Part shown: piece by piece, positions 11,350-22,244 of the stretch | Layout of the letters: each line of letters starts with the position of its first letter | How positions within the stretch are numbered: position 1 is the first letter of the stretch | Origin: Vishniacozyma victoriae | Lineage: Eukaryota > Basidiomycota > Tremellomycetes > Tremellales > Bulleribasidiaceae | Direction: 5' to 3' | Assembly (NCBI GenBank): GCA_017654735.1 | Contig: JADPYG010000090.1 | Coordinates: forward strand, 186,001 to 250,000 | Length of the DNA: 64,000 bases | Program-made: the position numbers and the translations under genes | The notes under the pieces: generated by a model | Database searches by the model: none | Seen by the model: the letters and a program-made list of their open reading frames with translations, nothing else | What the model was told of the DNA's origin: nothing

Positions 11350-14151
11350 GAAGACAAGGCGGTAAGTTGGAATAGGACATTTGTGGCCCTACAAGAGATC
11401 GAGATCGCTCGTCTCGTCGACCCTCAATTCCTACCCACCGTCTGGGAGCATCCCCATTGTCAACGGCTTCTGGCTGCAGCTCCTTCTCTCGACCTATCCG
11501 ACGACCCCCAACAAGAGAGTGAGGTATTGGGCGAGTTTCTCGGCCACCTACATACTCGATACTTGGACATAAACCGACCTCCTAGTCCGCGTAGGTATCA
11601 AGCGGATTCCGAATCAGAAAGCGAACTGTCAAGTATGGAGGATCCTGTCCACTCTTCGGGCTCTGGGCTTCATGCCGCTCCCTCCTCCAGTCCTCCAGCC
11701 ACTAGATCTAGCAACCTCCTCGCTACCGATCAGACCGAAGCTCAAGGAAGCACCGATAATCCCACCGTCAATGTTCCACCGTCCGCGACCCAGGTCCCGG
11801 ACGCAGCTCAAGAATTGCCCGAAAGGCTTTCGATCCCAGTCGCCGTACCATACAAGCACATACTCCCCCTTACAGGTCTAGGAGTTGTCGCCGCTTGGAA
11901 CAAGGTCGAGGACTCTCTCGGAGCCGCATACCTCCCCCACAGGTATAGAGACCAAGACGTCGAGGAAGTATACCCGCTCCACTTCAACCGAAGGACCTTC
12001 AAGGCATGCGACAGTGTTCCCGACCTGATCAAATGGTTCACTTCGTCTAAGAAGGGTACTTCTCTATCGGAAGCCTACAAGATGATTTGGGAAGCCAAGA
12101 ACAACAGCGATCACTTGGCCGACCTTGCTCAACAATTTGCTGCCCTGCTCTATCATGAACAAAAGAAGAGATCCGATGAAGGGGCTAAGTTGACTCGCAT
12201 GAACTCAAAGCTGGAGGGAAGGATTGAAGAGCTCGAGCTCCAATTCGAAAGACTCACCAAGCTGGTCAGTGTCACGGGCATCAATCACAATGGGTCACGC
12301 AAAAGACCGATGCCAGACGAATTCGACGAGGGAACTCCTCTGCCCGACGTGCTTCCACCTTCGTCCTCAACTAGCTACCGACGAGGTCCGACCTGGGCCA
12401 CAGCCGACTCTGTTCAAGAGAGTGGGGTCGAGGATGGCCAGCCCGAAGATGGTGGGGTCGAGGATGCAATCAGTCATCGTCTTTCTACACCCCCGTTATC
12501 CGCGCCAAGCTCCAACAAGCGACCGAGAACCCTACAACAGGATGAAGTGAGTGGTAGTGGTGGGATTGAAGAGGAAATAGATGAGGACGAGGAGGAAGAG
12601 ACGGAAGAAGGGGACCGAGAGTCCATGAAGAAGCTCAAGGACAAAACCCTTGTCGTACGCGACCCTTCTAAGTGTGTGATCCTTGCTCACTGCAGGCGCT
12701 TGTTCATTACTATTCGAGCGCAATGCTTGGCGTAGAACACAAGGGTATCATTGGTGAAGTAAAGGGTAGCGAGATCAAGAAGCTCTTGACTCCTCATGAC
12801 CCAGACAAACCTGTCGTCCGAGGCTCCTTCAGGGATAGCTACGGCACCATGATAAATTTGATGAACATTCCCTTCAGTGGTGGGCTCAAGGAAGATGAAA
12901 GGCAAGTTCGATGACTGAAAGCAGTAGTATTAACCGCTAGTATCTCTCAATTCACTCAATTGGCTGTTTCATTGATGATGGACTCCAAGGCGTTCAAAGC
13001 GAGGTGCAAGCCTTTCATGGAGAGGACAGGCGACAACCCCCGTGATCCATTCAACCTCGCTCCATTGATTCACAAATATATGAAGACCATCCGCAAGAGG
13101 TATAGGATGGAGTCTGACATTGAAGTCAAGCAAGAATATGATGTAAGCAGGAAGGCTCAAGCGCTACAAGATAGGGTCAAGCACGTAGGTTCACGGATGG
13201 AGATTATCGAACAGGTTGCTGACGGTCACAGTCCCTCAAGATCCGAAACGAGAAGCTACCAAATGGTCTCCTTTTCAAAACCGCCCATATGCTTGTGAAG
13301 AACATGCTTCTACGAGAACAGACTGTCCCGATCAGGATGCTATCTGGCGACAAGCTCAAGAGCATCCCCGACTGGAAAAGGGGCCCAGAAGAACGAGATT
13401 ACTATTGTGATCTTGCCCGACACTACGCACTTATTACTGAGGACAACAACGACAAGATCACAACGAGGCACATGCCATTCTGGGCCAGTCGAAAGGTAGG
13501 GGTCACGGAAGGTGATTGTGCTGATGTTAGGTAATCAGATACATCAATTACGTCGACGCAGAAACAGAAGCCGGTTCCAAAAAGACCGCAACCTTTGCCA
13601 AATATACCGATATACCAGTCCCAGAAGCATACGCATACCGAGACACCGATTTCGAGTGTGCGAACCTGATAGACAGCCGCTGGACTCGAGGGTTCCGACT
13701 CTGCGAGTGGATGCTTGGTGTGGATGATTACTACATGAGATCCTGGGCCATGGACGACCCAGACGACTTCCGCTCCATCGAAAGCGCCACGGTTCTTGAT
13801 CCCGAGGTCACCAAGAGAGCCGCGATTCGAAATCGAAAGGTCATGCAGCCTACCGATAAAGAATGGGAGGCATGGCTGGCGGACGGATCTATCCTGGCTC
13901 CCAATCCTTGGGGAGCTCCTGTAGCCGCTAGGGTTGAGAGGGTTGATGAAGAGGTCACGGATGGAAATGGGCAGGACAGGGGAGATGTAGGTAAGAATGT
14001 CGACGCAGAGACTGGTGGTACTCAGCAGAAGGCCAAGAAGGATACGGACGTGAGACTAGCAGCGTTCATGGGTATGGAATTGTCAAGTGAGGAGGAGGGG
14101 GCACTCGATAAGGAATGGAAAGAATTAGACCAAAATTTCAACGACGTATAA
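11350..14151 (+). CDS. Second element gene, unknown function (5' end unresolved)
   Basis: Five exons join in frame to about 878 residues: 11350-12651, 12696-12901, 12941-13184, 13232-13495 and 13531-14151. There is no ATG at the 5' edge shown, so at least one upstream exon is missing. I do not recognise the protein. It begins with helical sequence around FVALQEIEIARLVDPQFL, then a Ser/Pro-rich linker, a globular block (LPHRYRDQDVEEVYPLHFN), a coiled coil (LEGRIEELELQFERLTKL), an acidic linker, and a second block (HYYSSAMLG, KTAHMLVKNMLLREQT, RGFRLCEWMLGVDDYYMRSW). The third exon is entered through an apparent GC-AG intron. It shares strand and the dispersed motif with the recombinase, so it is probably an element function such as an accessory recombination or anti-silencing factor; this is inference. 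No known domain or cargo function is visible. Confidence 0.6.
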
Positions 14152-14301
14152 GGCCATCAATGTAAATAAGAATGTTACTGTATCGCATGAGTATGCATGA
14201 CGTGTCCCGAACGGTGCATGAGCACAACACCTTCTTTCGGCGTCACGAGTTCAATTGTTTAGCATATATTGCTGGCTTCTAGCAAAGACCTTGATCTCAA
14301 A

Positions 14302-16000
14302 TCACAGCTTAGCTGCTCTGTCATCCTCACCAATCCTGACCACTCTATCAAGTTAGCTCACGCCTCGCACCCTCTTGACCTTAATCAACAAGAGGAGCGG
14401 AAGAGGAGAGTGCTTACGCCTTCCCATAGTTCTTCCCCTTGAACACGTCGTCCAATGCCTTGGCACAGTTCTCTAGCCCTTCTGTGACACTGTATGCGTA
14501 ATCGATTTTCCCCTTGCTCCTCAGGTCAGCTAGATAAGCCCTACCCTCTGCAAAGCGGGGTGCATAGTCAAGGATGATGAACCCCTGAAGCGTCAATTTC
14601 ATTGACACAGCGGTGGGTAGATTGTAAATGGGTGGAGGCGATTTGGCACTGGGAGTCAGTGATCAACATTCGAAAATTGACGACAAAAAAAGAAGAGATT
14701 GAACTTACTTGTACGCGGCTATAGCACCACAACAAACAACTCGGCCATAAGGTTTCATTCGGCTCAAAGCAAGATCAAGAATCTCCCCTCCGACTATTTG
14801 TCAGTCTACCCATTGACCTGAATTGTAAGAATAAGGGGAGAACATACCATTATCGAAATAAACATCAATCAATCCCTCTTTCCTCAATTCCTTCTTGAAT
14901 CCCTCCTTGGTATAATCGAGAACAGCATGACAACCCAATTTCTCCAATTGTTTAATCTTTGAGGAAGAAGCTAGAGCTATGACTTTACATTTGGGGTGAG
15001 CTAATGCGATTTGGCATGCGATCTGGGCCATCAGTCCCGCCGATAGGCGGACTTGACAATCCCGGGAGGGGGAGAGGGACTTACTAGCCCGACGGAACCT
15101 GCTGCTCCGGAGATCAAGACTGTATCCCCATCCTTCAATCTACCAACATCGAACATTCCCTATAGGTCAGCTCAGCTCTTATAGAGGTATCCTTCGTTCC
15201 TCCTGTGGACAGGTGAAAGTCGGACAGGGGACTCACGAAATAAGCAGTCAATCCTTCATATCAGCTTCGCTCCCATGAGTGGAATATGAGACGGTATGAC
15301 ATACCTGAAGTGCCTAGTAAACCTAGATGATCTATATCCTCTCCCCCGTTCGGTCGTCTACACATCAGCACTGCTCATCCCAGTTTGGACGTGATCATCC
15401 CCCTGGAGAGCAAGGGAAGAGACGAAGGAGACTGACTCTCTTAATTCTACTTTATCATCACCTCCAATCCAATATTCCTGCCAATTAAGAGTCCCATATA
15501 CCTATCATCAGTCTCTCTTTTCTCCCTTGCTTTGCCTGTGAGAGGTAGCTTACCAAATCCCCAACAGCAATACTCTTGGACTTTGAATTGACGACTCTTC
15601 CAATACCAGCTGCTCGCATTGATTCGCCTATTTCTATGGGTCGCATGTATGATCGTGCTGCATTTAACCAATTTCGCATAGTTGGATCCTTTGAATTAGC
15701 TCATTCTCTCTTCATCAGCCTGCTCCGACATCTACTCATAGATCACACCTTCTTCTACTAGTGACGGGTATCTATTTCAGATCTTGGACTCCTAGTGCTA
15801 CCTCACTTGTCTTCTGGAGGCTTGACTCGGCTGGGAACTAGACTCACAATGCTGGTATACAAGACTTTAACCAATATCTGACCATCTTCCAAATCCCCAA
15901 TCTTGGCGCTTTCGAGCTTGAAAGTCTTCTCAGTGATAGGTCCTCTATCCGGCCTTTCAGCCAAGACGACTCGCCTGTTCTGAGTAGGTAAAGAAGGCAT
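14302..16000 (-). CDS. MDR-family NAD(P)H-dependent oxidoreductase (prostaglandin/LTB4 reductase type)
   Basis: Predicted cytosolic zinc-independent medium-chain reductase; the family reduces activated double bonds of enones with NADPH. The start is the ATG at 16000 (MPSLPTQNRRVVLAERP). Recognisable blocks in order: ILVKVLYTSI, then DPTMRNWLNAARSYMRPIEIG, GESMRAAGIGRVV, TGTLNWQEYW-like sequence near 15480, the cofactor-fold segment ISGAAGSVGLIACQIA, VIALASSSKIKQLEKLGCHAVLDY, VYFDNVGGE, GRVVCCGAIAAYN and the C-terminal KLTLQGFIILDY. The final exon encodes AVVRIGEDDRAAKL then TGA. Many short introns interrupt it. Its last two exons are duplicated at 4598-4949 on the far side of the mobile element. 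Substrate is unknown. Confidence 0.88.
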
Positions 16001-16186
16001 GTTCAACGATGTGATGTACAACTACTCGACAGCTCTCCTCAAGAAGATCATGTCCGGGTATCCAACTATCCGAAGTCTTTAGGTAACAGGGAACCTTCTT
16101 TAATTGTCCGCTTTTCCCGGGGGTAATGAATGAATTATACTATACATGCACGCTAAAAACAATGTAGATGGTCTAATGAGCCTTAG

Positions 16187-18563
16187 CTAAGCACCCTCTT
16201 CCTTCTCGCCTACATTCTTGTACCTGAACAAAGCCCTTAATCTAGCTGTTTTATGATCAACAATAGGTTCTGGATAACCTAATTTCTTGAATTCCGATTT
16301 GGGCATGTTGTGATATGGGTCGTGAATAGCTTTTCCTTTTAGGTGTTTCAACTCGGGTACCCAGTATCGGATATAGTCGCCGTTGGGATCACATTTCTCG
16401 GATTGGGTGATGGTGTTGAAGATTCGCTGCGGGTCAGCGTCTCTCTTGCCAAGACAATGATGTAGATGCAGGGGAACATACGAAATAAGGCTGAGGATCC
16501 GTTCCGGTACTAGCAGTCCACTGCCATCCACCATTATTAGCAGCCAAATCACCATCAATGAAACTCTCCATGAAGTATTTCTCTCCAAGTCCTGCTCATC
16601 AGCTCGATTTCTCGACCAAGCAATTCGCCGGGGAGAAGAGAAGAAGAATGGAAGAGGGACTCACGCCAATCAAGCATTAGATCTTTAACAAGGAAACAAG
16701 CAGCAACCATCCTAACCCTATTCTCCATCCATCCCCTAACTTTACAAGCCCTCATAGCAGCATCTACGATTGGATAACCCGTTTTTCCATCTTTCCATAA
16801 TTGTAGGTGATCCTCGTTGATCTCCCATTGAACGTCGGCGAACTTCTCGAGGAATGGTCGGCCCATTGAGGTTCGAGGCCAGGTTGCCATGACGTGGTTG
16901 TAGAAATCTCGCCATGATACCTGATATCAATATCATCACAGGGCATTTTGAGTGGGGAACGTACCTCTTGAACCCACATGCCTACACCGGTATCCCTTCC
17001 ACTTTCAAGTTTGCCGCCCTTCCCAACCTTCTTGGCTTCATTACAAACCATTCTCCCACTAATGACTCCAGAAGTCAAATAAGGACTCAATTTAGAACTA
17101 TAATCCCCACCAACCAAATTCCTGCCGGTCGCATACTCTTGAATCCGGGAATCTTTCTTGTCTTCAACAGCACCGTCTTTAAGGGGAGAGACGAATTTGA
17201 ACTGCTCCTTTCGGGTCTTGGTGTATAGGAACCGTTGAAGGATCTAAATGTCAGATCCCGCTATGAGGGGTTGACTCACTTCCTTTGCTTTTTCAGTGCC
17301 TTCTGGCCAAACTTCTGAAATCTCTTCCTTGTTGTCGACCTCGAACCCTTCGAGATGATCTGGGACTGGGGTCGCTTCAAATAACTTTCCAAAGGTCTCG
17401 TGTTTCCTGATTGAAGCATCGTTCGATTCGGGGAGAGGCGACATGTTGAGCAGTTCCGGCTCCTTCTCCAGTAATCTAGCCCACGCTGCTGGTCAGCCAT
17501 TGTATGGTGTTAGTTAATGAGGACGGACCCTTTTGCCAAGGACTGATCATCAGCTACTGCCTAGGACACAAAAAGGGGACATACCTGAAAACAGACATTG
17601 GTTTCCCAGCCTGAGACGTGATTCGTCCAGGAGGCGCTACCAATCGATCATGAACATATTGAACATCCACTCCCTTCTCCCGTCCCAGTCTGACAGTTGC
17701 AATATCCCTGCGAAGCTCGTCTACTTCATATTCGATATTTGCGAATACGTGTGTTGTCTTTAATTCTGTAAAGACTTCAGTGACGAGTTTACGGGGGATC
17801 GCGAGTCGTCGGTCATAGGAGACGATATGTAGGGGGATATTGAGATCGTCGAGTTTGCCCTAAGCGTCAGCTTCCTTATGTGCTTGGGAAATGAGAAGAT
17901 CTACCTTCAGGTAACGGAGATTACGGAGCATAAAGTCTATACGCTTCGAACTCCTGTCGTGCCATTTGTAATCCCCTGGTGAGAGGACAAAGAGGGTAAC
18001 GAGAGGCAACGATAGCTCTTTGGCTAGTTTCGAAGCTTTCGATAATGCAGTGTTGTCCTCGACTATAGGTCAGCTTTGTGTATCAAAATGGCGAAAGGTG
18101 ACCTACGTCGCAGATCGTTCATCCTCATCCAATACACGACAGATTCCCCGTTCTCTACCTTTGGCACCTTCTCTTTCAACAATCGCATAAGCTGATCGAG
18201 AGGGGGATCAGCATCTACTCGAGCGGCATCCTCGGCGGTAGCAACCTTGCCCTCTGTCAATCAGCCCCGATCCGACCAGAAACGACAATGACGCGTACTG
18301 ATCTCGTACGCATTCTTTGATTTCTTGCTATCCCTTCCAGCAACTCCTCCACCTTCAGGACTTCTACTCCTCTTATTTGATGGTGCACCTTTCGCCCTGT
18401 CTCCACCCTTTCCATCACTCTTCACCTCGCTTTTCCCCTTTCCTCCAGCCCCATCACCTGCCTCCCGATCAAAAGCAGCATCGCCCATATCATTCTCATC
18501 ATGCATCGGAACCTTCTTGCCCTCCGCCTGAGCTTTTGCTCTAGATTTCGAAGCAGCAGCCAT
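16187..18563 (-). CDS. PHR1: CPD photolyase (DNA repair)
   Basis: Flavoprotein that uses blue light to split cyclobutane pyrimidine dimers in nucleus and mitochondria. The chosen start at 18563 gives a basic, Lys/Ser-rich leader of about 100 residues ([20 protein letters not shown]) suited to nuclear targeting. Then come the antenna-binding Rossmann part ([56 protein letters not shown]) and the FAD domain: [90 protein letters not shown] and FNPxxQ-like [20 protein letters not shown]. Several short introns. It shares a 1.5 kb promoter region with the divergent hexose transporter. Fungal photolyases are usually light-induced; no specific site was identified. Confidence 0.94.
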
Positions 18564-20068
18564 ATCTTCTTCTTCGTGGTGTAATTTCCGTAAATCCGGT
18601 TGTCGGCCTTTTGACGATATTGTCAAGTGGGATTGTTTTGGTTTGTTGGGTGATAAAGATAGTTGTCTGTTTGGAGAGTTGAATGATAGAGTGAGCTGAG
18701 GCATGCGATATGGTATTGATTGTATGAGTGGTCTGAGTGTACGCCTTAGAATGAGCATACAAGTATAATGAGTATCGAGTAGTAGAAGTCTCTTGTCAAC
18801 TGTAATCAACATCCAACAAATCCATCGATCAGTGACGTCAGGCACATGATAAAGATCGGACAATCGGATCTGACCGACGTAGATAGGATAGCCCAGACAC
18901 ACTTATAAGCCCAACCGCAAACTCATCAGTGCATCATGAATAGAGTGAAACACGATGTTAATGTAAGGGAGGGGGGAAGTGTCCGATACAGCTCATACGT
19001 TCGGAAGAATCAGCGTCTTAACTTCGACATATCGGCAAGAAGTCCTGGTCACGTGCTTAACTTTGTTCTTCACCAAAAGTCGCTGGCGCGACGTGCTGAC
19101 AGACCCTCCACCGACTGGGGACTCGCAGTCTGCTATGGAGCTGAGCGCAACTCGAGAGTCACAGCTCAACACGCTAGCAGATGGGCAGTCGGGTCACCAC
19201 GGAAATTCAAGCGGGATATCGGCCCGAACGCTTTTACCCCATTCCCAATCCGAACGGCCGTAGCGAGGTGTTCACATGCGTGAAACCATGCCAAGAAATC
19301 AGTTTCTATTTGGACTGGCTTGTGTGTTTTGAGATTTGTTTCTTCCCAGCCCATCCAACATGACGTTCAGGGGTTATAGTCGGTGATACCGGCGATGGCA
19401 ATATGCGGCAGTGACGGCTACCTCAGGGCCATCAGCCATCAACGTCATCTCCTCCATCTTTTTCCCGATTAACCGCCCTCGCTAATCAAACCTATTTTAG
19501 GAATGAGAACAAGTCTGGGCAGGGGAGGGACAGAGACCTTCTTACGGCCCGGTCATTCAATCGGCTGTTCCTTTCACAACCCGGCGGCATGCTTAAAACA
19601 CCGAGCCCTCTTTCTAACCCCGCCCCTGGGTAAAACCCTACGCCACTGACTACATCATACGGTCCTGGGCAATTTCCAAAACACGGCTAGACGACATACA
19701 TACCGACTAGATGACATGATACTTGGGGTGAGATCCAAGGTATGAAGATTTTCATAAGGGGTAGAAGTCTCGCAAACCGAATCTGTGGAGCAATAACGAA
19801 AGCGGAGGCGGTAACGTCGTAAGACGAGAGACATGAAGATTTCATCAGGGTGTACCCCAAAGTGGGGACGCGTGCTTGGGACATTAAAAATCCTCGATTG
19901 CTTATAGGGTCAAAGCATGATATATAAACGCAACTTTTATCAAACATCCCCTTTGTTTTGACAACTTCTCTTTCACACGTCTTGGATTCAAGGCGTTCCA
20001 TTTTCTCTTTTATAATATAATATCACTACTGTATCGATAGTTCTTCATTCTATATCACTCGCTACAAC
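18564..20068. promoter_or_regulatory. Long divergent promoter region, photolyase/hexose transporter
   Basis: About 1.5 kb with no supportable gene. The open frames at 18936-19283 and 19687-20001 have no recognisable motif and are in the expected promoter space. An AT-rich stretch near 20008-20030 (TTTATAATATAATATC) lies 40 to 60 bases before the transporter ATG and is a likely core promoter. Confidence 0.45.
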
Positions 20069-21922
20069 ATGCTCGGCTTTGGAAACAAGAAGCGTGAGCA
20101 GGCCGTCCAGGACGAGAAAGCTTTCGTCTCTGGCGAGCTTGTCAAATTTGGTGGATTCAATGGCAACAGGCTATTGACTGCCATTGTCTTTACCGCAACT
20201 GTCGGTTTCTCTTTATTCGGTTATGATCAAGGTATGTCTTGCCGGAGACGGATGATCACATCATACAAATTCTGATAGTCAGGTTTGATGTCTGGTATCA
20301 TCGGTGCCGAGACCTTCAACAATGAATTCCCTGCTACTCGACAAGCCGACAAGAACGATGTTCACGCCGGTACTGTTCGAGGATCCGTTACTGCCTGTTA
20401 TGAAGTCGGTTGTTTCTTTGGTGCCCTATTCGCCTACTTTGTCGGAGAACGATTCGGTCGACGAAAGATGATGCTTGGTGGTGGATACGTCATGATCATC
20501 GGTACCATCATTACCGTATCTGCTTTCGGTCCCGGAGAACCCCGAGGAAACGTCGGTGGTTTCGTTCAATTCATCATCGGTCGAGTCATTACCGGTCTCG
20601 GAAACGGAGCCAACACTGCTACTATTCCTTCATGGGTTGCCGAGTCTTCCAAGGCCCACAACCGAGGTTTCTTGATCTGTATCGAAGCTTCCACCGTCGC
20701 TGTCGGTACCGTCATTGCATACTGGCTCGACTTTGGTTTATCCTACACCGACTCGTCCGTCAACTGGCGATTCCCCATTGCTTTCCAGATCTTTTTCGCA
20801 TTCATCCTCATCGCTGGTGTCACCGTGCTACCCGAGTCTCCTCGATGGTTGATGGCCCACGGTCGAGATAATGAGGCTCAGAGAGTCGTCGCTGCTCTCG
20901 AGGGTGTCGCTTACGATGACCCCAGGGCTATCCAGGAAAAGAACAAGATGTCCGACGCTCTCGCTGCCCAGGATCAGACCAGGGCCGCCCGAAAATCCGA
21001 TATCCTCAAAGGTGGAAAGAATCAACATCTCCGACGAGCGCTTGTCGGTGCCTCTACCCAACTTTTCCAACAACTCGGTGGATGTAACGCTGTCATTTAC
21101 TACTCTACCATTCTATTCGAAGACTCTATCGGTCTCACTGGTCGACTCCCCCTCATCCTCGGTGGTGTTTTGTCCGTCGTCTATGCTTGTTTCGCATTGA
21201 CCTCCTTCTTGCTCGTCGAGAAGGTCGGTCGACGAAAGCTCTTCTTGATCGGTACTTTCGGTCAAGGTGCTTCCATGTTTATCGTTTTCGCCTGTTTGAA
21301 CGCTGGAGGTGCTCAGAACGCCAAGGGTGCCGCCGTCGGTCTCTTCCTCTTCATCTCATTCTTTGGTGCTACTTGGCTCCCCTTGCCTTGGTTGTACCCC
21401 GCCGAGCTCAACTCGATGGCCGTCCGAACCGAAGCCAACGCTATCTCGACCATGACCAACTGGCTCTCCAACTTCTTGGTCGTCCAGGTCCTCCCCACCA
21501 TGACTGCCTCGATCCACGAATACACCTTCTTGCTCTTTGCCCTCGCCAACATGATCTTCTTGCCCGTCATCTACTTCTTCTACCCCGAGACCGCAGGCAG
21601 GACCCTTGAAGAATTGGACGTGCTATTTGCTCGAGCACACATCATGAAGCGACGACCTACCATCATCGCCAAGGAGATGCCCAAGCTCACCGATCACCAG
21701 GTCCAAGTCCTTACCGACCGATGGGATATCCACGGTGGTGCCGCCGACCATCCCGAAGGAGCCAACTCTTACGGAGGACCCATCAACCAGGAAGAAGAGC
21801 ACGACACTTCCCTTCCCCCTGCTCACCCTACCGAGAAGGCGGGAATGAACACTGTTGGACGAAGTGGAAGTGGAAGTAGTATCTCGGGTAACAACACTCG
21901 AGTTCCTACTCCTACTGCCTAG
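20069..21922 (+). CDS. MFS hexose transporter
   Basis: Twelve-helix sugar carrier of the plasma membrane. Two exons: 20069-20233 and, after a short intron ending near 20282, the rest, joined at FGYDQGLMSG. Family signatures: GERFGRRKMMLGGG after helix 2, GRVITGLGNGANTATIPSW, PESPRWLMAHGRDNEAQR at the start of the central loop, LFQQLGGCNAVIYYS in helix 7, VEKVGRRKLFL, and PETAGRTLEELD after helix 12. The ~100-residue C-terminal cytosolic tail is rich in His, Pro, Ser and Gly. Codon use is strongly biased toward C-ending codons (GTC, TCC, ACC), as in highly expressed genes of such fungi. The exact sugar preference cannot be read from sequence; glucose is likely. Confidence 0.95.
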
Positions 21923-22244
21923 ATTTTGTCTCTTTTGGGGTATATTAGATAGATATACACGAAATAGAATTCATAGATACAGATGCATGCATCTTACCTT
22001 TAATAATCTCTACCATCGGTCAGCATCGATATCTCCTGGCTTACTTGTTTCATCGTTCTCTTTAATGCAAGACTATGTCGAAAGAGGTGGCAAAATACTG
22101 CCACACCTAACCTTGTAGCGGAATCAGATTTGTGAAACCAAAGAATGACGTCCTAATGAATAGGCGATTGTATAGAATATCAAAAGTTACATCTACTTTC
22201 ATACTGTATACACATACCTTAAATTCTATAGACTATAGCAAAAG
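21923..22244. other. Intergenic, hexose transporter 3' end and TOM70 promoter
   Basis: 322 bases between two same-strand genes. It is AT-rich with TATATACACG-like sequence after the transporter stop. No gene is visible. Confidence 0.5.

Larger units (their letters stand above)
5413..13961. repeat. Dispersed GGTCACGGA motif array
   Basis: Exact nine-base copies, either strand, start at 5413, 5959, 6358, 7123, 8124, 8966, 9424, 13501 and 13953. Single-mismatch copies lie at 7360, 10465, 10653, 11237 and 13189; looser forms (TCCGCGACC) at 6653 and 11782. The flank is often also conserved, giving GGTCACGGA(C/A/T)GG. About 0.07 exact copies would be expected by chance in this length counting both strands. 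Two are upstream of the recombinase, four in introns (6334-6385, 7102-7149, 8079-8288, 13496-13530) and three in coding sequence, where they encode EVTD-type or SVTS residues in linkers. I found no exact copy elsewhere; the best outside near-match is at 24941. A binding site for an element protein is the simplest explanation, but is inference. Confidence 0.75.
4950..14215 (+). mobile_element. Probable tyrosine-recombinase mobile element (captain/DUF3435 type)
   Basis: About 9.2 kb inserted between the detached oxidoreductase 3' end and the intact relative. It contains two large intron-rich genes on the same strand: a tyrosine recombinase near the left edge pointing inward, as in Starship elements, and a second gene of unknown function. 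The GGTCACGGA motif is scattered across it and was not found exactly elsewhere. Two of its introns appear to be GC-AG. Edges are approximate: the left lies between 4935 and 5400 and the right between 14152 and 14300. Short direct repeats near both edges (TGTCCCGA at 4936 and 14203; TGCATGAC at 5059 and 14194) are candidate recombination cores but could be chance. No convincing terminal inverted repeat was seen. Confidence 0.7.

Noticed and set aside
4950..14300. Terminal inverted repeats of the element
   Set aside because: Comparing about 200 bases at each side by eye gave only matches of 6 to 8 bases, no better than chance.
18936..19283. Possible gene between photolyase and hexose transporter
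   Set aside because: Overlapping frames in different phases with no motif, in a region best read as a long divergent promoter.
19370..19700. Possible tRNA or small RNA in the transporter promoter
   Set aside because: I could not find a B-box-like GGTTCRANNCC with matching acceptor stem.
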